A program made the position numbers and the translations under genes. Shown piece after piece: positions 61,842 to 64,000 of a stretch of DNA of 64,000 nt (position 1 is its first letter; the number at the start of each line of letters is the position of its first letter). Source of the DNA: Albidovulum sp. (GTDB lineage Bacteria > Pseudomonadota > Alphaproteobacteria > Rhodobacterales > Rhodobacteraceae); assembly GCA_020637635.1 (NCBI GenBank), contig JACKKB010000002.1, forward strand, positions 493,498 to 557,497, given 5' to 3'. Below the pieces are notes generated by a model. The model searched no databases. It was not told the DNA's origin and worked only from the letters and a program-made list of their open reading frames with translations.

Positions 61842-62512
61842 CCGACCCTGCCACGGATTTCGCGCGCGGGCCGGTGCTGCGTGTCGTCAACTACCACAAC
61901 ACGCCGTTTGCCCGCGCCGGGCAATACGACCGCGAGTTCGCCGCGCTGGCCGGCCGTTTCAAGCCGGTGCGCGAGAGCGATCTGGACGAATGGCTCGATA
62001 CCGGATGCTGGCCCCACGACCGCCCCGGCGTGATCCCCGCGTTCTACAACGGCTACCGCAACAACTTCGACGTCGCCCGCCCGCTGCTGGAAAGGCACGG
62101 CCTGGTCGGCTGGTTCTTTGCGGTCACGGCTTACACCTCGTGCCCTGCGAACGATCAGCCCGCCTTCACATCGACCCGTACCCTGGCGACGGTCGATGGC
62201 GAATATGACGACCCGCGCACCGCTCTCAGCTGGGACGAGTTGCGCGCGCTCGACGGTCCGCACGTGGTCGCCAGCCATACCCGCAACCACACCCGCGTGG
62301 CACTGGACGACGCGGCGCGGCTGGAAGACGAGATCGTGGGAGCACAAGAGGATTTCCGCCGCGAACTGGGTCACCCGGTGCGCAGCTTCGCCTGGCTGTT
62401 CGGCGGCCGCTATGGCGAGAACCCGATGGCCGATGCCGCCGTGGGCCGCGCGGGCTATTCGTTCCTGTTCTCGAACTTCAACGTCCAGCGCCTGCCCAAG
62501 CCCCGCCGCTGA
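61838..62512 (+). CDS. polysaccharide deacetylase-like protein B (paralogue of A)
   Basis: A 224-residue paralogue of the preceding protein. It shares RVVNYHNTP, FYNGYRNNFDVARPLLERHG in the motif-1 position, SHTRNHTRV (HTxxH) and LFSNFNVQRLPKPRR at the end. It also has FAWLFGGRYGENP, close to the Arg/Pro motif region of deacetylases. As in protein A the canonical Asp-Asp is missing. The two may form a heterodimer. It is the last clear gene of the plus-strand operon. Confidence 0.68.
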   Translation: MTDPATDFARGPVLRVVNYHNTPFARAGQYDREFAALAGRFKPVRESDLDEWLDTGCWPHDRPGVIPAFYNGYRNNFDVARPLLERHGLVGWFFAVTAYTSCPANDQPAFTSTRTLATVDGEYDDPRTALSWDELRALDGPHVVASHTRNHTRVALDDAARLEDEIVGAQEDFRRELGHPVRSFAWLFGGRYGENPMADAAVGRAGYSFLFSNFNVQRLPKPRR

Positions 62513-62914
62513 GCTCGCCCTGGTTCCCGAACGTGCTGTCAGAGACCGGCGCGTGGACCTCGATCTTCATTGCGCTGTGCCGGGGTTTTCCGTCCCCTGC
62601 GAACCGGCGGTGGAATGGTTTGTCTTTCGCGCCCGCGGCGGCGCCGAGCTGGTGCCGGATCAGGCAGGCCCAGGACGCATTCTCCGCAATGGCGAACTGG
62701 TCCGCCCCGCGGACGCGGAGTGAACCTTCAAATCCGGAATGAGAGCCTCGCCCCGCCGCTCTCGGCCCTCGACGCCTGCGGGCATCTGCGGTCCTGCCGC
62801 ACGAGCAGCGGTGGAATTGCGTGGGCGGCCGCGGGGAAGGCATCCGCCGGATCGTGATCACGGGCCCGGACGGATACCTCCTGCGCCACGTCAATGACCC
62901 CGGGTCGCGCCCGC
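62513..62914 (+). pseudogene. 402-bp stretch with broken coding remnants
   Basis: No intact gene. On plus, about 62555-62723 reads DRRVDLDLHCAVPGFSVPCE, PAVEWFVFRARGGAELVPDQ and AGPGRILRNGELVRPADAE to a TGA. In another frame, about 62800-62925 reads EQRWNCVGGRGEGIRRIVIT and GPDGYLLRHVNDPGSRPLRR to a TGA. Both look protein-like but lack starts and are in different frames, as in decayed gene ends. They could be remnants of two island genes. I cannot name the families with confidence. Confidence 0.35.
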
Positions 62915-63526
62915 TCAGGCGGTGACGATCAGCAGGCGCAGGGCCGGTCCGGCGGTGATCTCTGCGGTCTCACCTTGCGCAAGCGCAACGGTCTGACCGC
63001 TGCTCAGGGCCCTTTCGCCAAAGCGTCCCTGCCCTTCCACTACGCTGCAAAGCGTCTCTTTCACACCGCCCAGTGGCAGCATTTCACCTGCGGTCAGGTC
63101 AACGACGCGAAACGCCAGCTTCTCGGCCAGGCCCGAGCTTTCGGCGGCCTCGACCTGCTGGCACGGCACACGCCCCTCGGCGGCAGCGCGCGAATAGGCA
63201 ACGAGCGTCTCCGCGCCGGGTGTCAGTCGGTAGGCGTGGTCCGGCGTCATGTAGAGCGCCCGCGCCGGCCCCTCCGGCGAAACCTCCGCCGTGACCGGAT
63301 GCGCGCCGGAAACCGCCAGCGAGACGCGCCCAGTCACCGGCACCACGAACACCTCGTCGTTCTCGCTCTCGCCCTCGATGGTCGCGCCCGGCTGGAAGCG
63401 ATAGATCCGCAGCGATTTCAGCGTCTTGAAACCTGTCACACGCTCGTCGATGTCCACCGGGCGGGGGCATGGACCGACGCCCGGCAGGTCAATCATGCGG
63501 TTGTCGTCCTTGTCGATGATCTTCAT
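62915..63526 (-). CDS. bicupin protein, possibly IolB/sugar-isomerase-like
   Basis: A 203-residue protein from the ATG at 63526 (MKIIDKDDNRMIDLPGVGPC). Two cupin halves are visible: LRIYRFQPGATIEGESENDE with VFVVPVTGRVSLAV, and a second with FRVVDLTAGEMLPLGGVKET and VVEGQGRFGERALSSGQTVA. The metal-binding His pattern is poor. It could be a 5-deoxy-glucuronate isomerase relative or a sugar-responsive accessory cupin. GAGG lies upstream of the ATG, within the end of the GH4 gene 8 bp away, so the two are co-transcribed. Confidence 0.6.
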   Translation of the reverse strand: MKIIDKDDNRMIDLPGVGPCPRPVDIDERVTGFKTLKSLRIYRFQPGATIEGESENDEVFVVPVTGRVSLAVSGAHPVTAEVSPEGPARALYMTPDHAYRLTPGAETLVAYSRAAAEGRVPCQQVEAAESSGLAEKLAFRVVDLTAGEMLPLGGVKETLCSVVEGQGRFGERALSSGQTVALAQGETAEITAGPALRLLIVTA

Positions 63527-63534
63527 GGCCGGCC

Positions 63535-64000
63535 TCACTTCGCGAACTGCGGCAGGTGCTCCGCATGAGCGGCCAGCAGATCGTCTGTCAGCTTCGCCGC
63601 GGCATCCGTGGTGCCGACCGATCCATCGGCAATCATCGCCTCGATCATCTTGTCGCGCGAACCTTCGACGGCCGCTTCCACGGTGATCTCCACGGCAGAA
63701 ATCTTGGAACACAGCTTCGCCACCAGAGCTGGCGGCAGATCGTCGGCGCGCAGTGCCTTGAAACTGCTGCCAATGGCCGCCGCGTTGCACTCCAGCACCG
63801 CGTCCTTCGGCAGGTAGGGCGCGGCCCCGTCGTTCGGAAGGTTGACCGAGAACACCTCGCGCCGATCGTAGAGCAGCGAATGCATCATTTCGAGCAACTG
63901 CTCGCTCTCGCCCGGCACGTTCTCGTAATAGCTCCCGGGCAGCGGATCGGGAGAATTGGCGATGGCGAGCATCTCGTCATACCAAACGTCGCCCAGCCCG
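63535..64000 (-). CDS. glycoside hydrolase family 4 (alpha-glucosidase/6-phospho-glucosidase type), C-terminal part
   Basis: The minus frame is open from the right window edge to the TGA at 63535, about 154 residues. LGDVWYDEMLAIANSPDPLP near the edge and the C-terminal blocks VNLPNDGAAPYLPKDAVLEC, NAAAIGSSFKALRADDLPPA and EITVEAAVEGSRDKMIEAMI are typical of GH4. These enzymes use NAD+ and a metal to split glycosidic bonds by oxidation and elimination. The N-terminal Rossmann domain and catalytic Cys/His lie outside the window. It suggests that the island handles a glycoside. Confidence 0.75.
   Translation of the reverse strand, partial: GLGDVWYDEMLAIANSPDPLPGSYYENVPGESEQLLEMMHSLLYDRREVFSVNLPNDGAAPYLPKDAVLECNAAAIGSSFKALRADDLPPALVAKLCSKISAVEITVEAAVEGSRDKMIEAMIADGSVGTTDAAAKLTDDLLAAHAEHLPQFAK

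Noticed and set aside
1..64000. CRISPR arrays, tRNA or rRNA genes
   Set aside because: No direct-repeat/spacer pattern and no cloverleaf or rRNA-like segment was noticed in the intergenic regions.

Overview
The window reads as chromosomal DNA of a GC-rich alphaproteobacterium, most likely Rhodobacterales/Rhodobacteraceae. The indications are the gene order ubiB-ubiE | mutM-enoyl-CoA hydratase-rpsT-dnaA-dnaN-recF...gyrB, the FlaF/FlbT pair beside a single flagellin gene, a DUF1217 flagellar protein, a separate flagellar lytic transglycosylase and a MotE-like protein. No taxonomic search was possible, so this rests on gene content and order.

Layout. (1) 1-1290: the 5' part of a sulfotransferase gene and a YkuD-type L,D-transpeptidase. 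(2) 1536-11248: a polyol/glycerol region. A DeoR repressor and a three-gene TRAP transporter (minus strand) stand divergent to an overlapping operon of a GlpA-like FAD dehydrogenase with a Cys-rich iron-sulfur tail, a second FAD oxidoreductase and a glycerol kinase. A zinc-type xylitol/sorbitol dehydrogenase follows. The TRAP and kinase promoters each carry a TGACC-N4-GGTCA palindrome over a TTGACC -35 box, so the two sides are probably co-regulated. (3) 11309-37284: a flagellar cluster of about 29 genes in alternating blocks: fliP-fliN-fliH-fliF (-); fliL, a membrane/coiled-coil protein, motE-like, motA, an 811-residue periplasmic protein, sltF-like, flhA-fliR-flhB and a small coiled-coil gene (+); a second fliL, flgH, flgA, flgG, flgF, fliQ, fliE, flgC, flgB (-); fliI (+); DUF1217, flbT, flaF, flagellin, flgN-like, short flgJ (-); fliK, flgD (+). 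Divergent promoters in this cluster repeatedly contain two TTAA-like half-sites spaced as in a CtrA site. fliG, fliM, motB, flgE, flgK, flgL and flgI are not in the window.

(4) 37288-49565: housekeeping genes ubiB, ubiE, mutM, enoyl-CoA hydratase, rpsT, dnaA, dnaN, recF, a VOC protein, a LysE exporter and gyrB. Between rpsT and dnaA lies about 470 bp with a rho-independent terminator at each end and extensive base-pairing potential between them; I read it as an unannotated structured RNA gene. (5) 49566-50229: a junction made of two decayed insertion sequences (an IS3-type OrfB tail on minus, an IS481-type transposase tail on plus).

(6) 50230-64000: an accessory sugar island. A minus-strand operon encodes a PfkB kinase, a SIS-domain sugar isomerase/deaminase, a D-2-hydroxyacid dehydrogenase, an ABC ATPase and a GatZ/KbaZ protein. 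Divergent from it are an IlvD/Edd sugar-acid dehydratase, an ABC substrate-binding protein with two permeases, a small unknown protein and two tandem paralogues that look like polysaccharide deacetylases lacking the usual Asp-Asp motif. A bicupin protein and the 3' part of a GH4 glycosidase gene close the window. Two promoters in this island share a TTGATTTATGA element and a nearby palindrome. The substrate is unknown; an amino sugar or acylated sugar is a reasonable guess. This island and the rpsT-dnaA RNA candidate are the best places to look for something undescribed.
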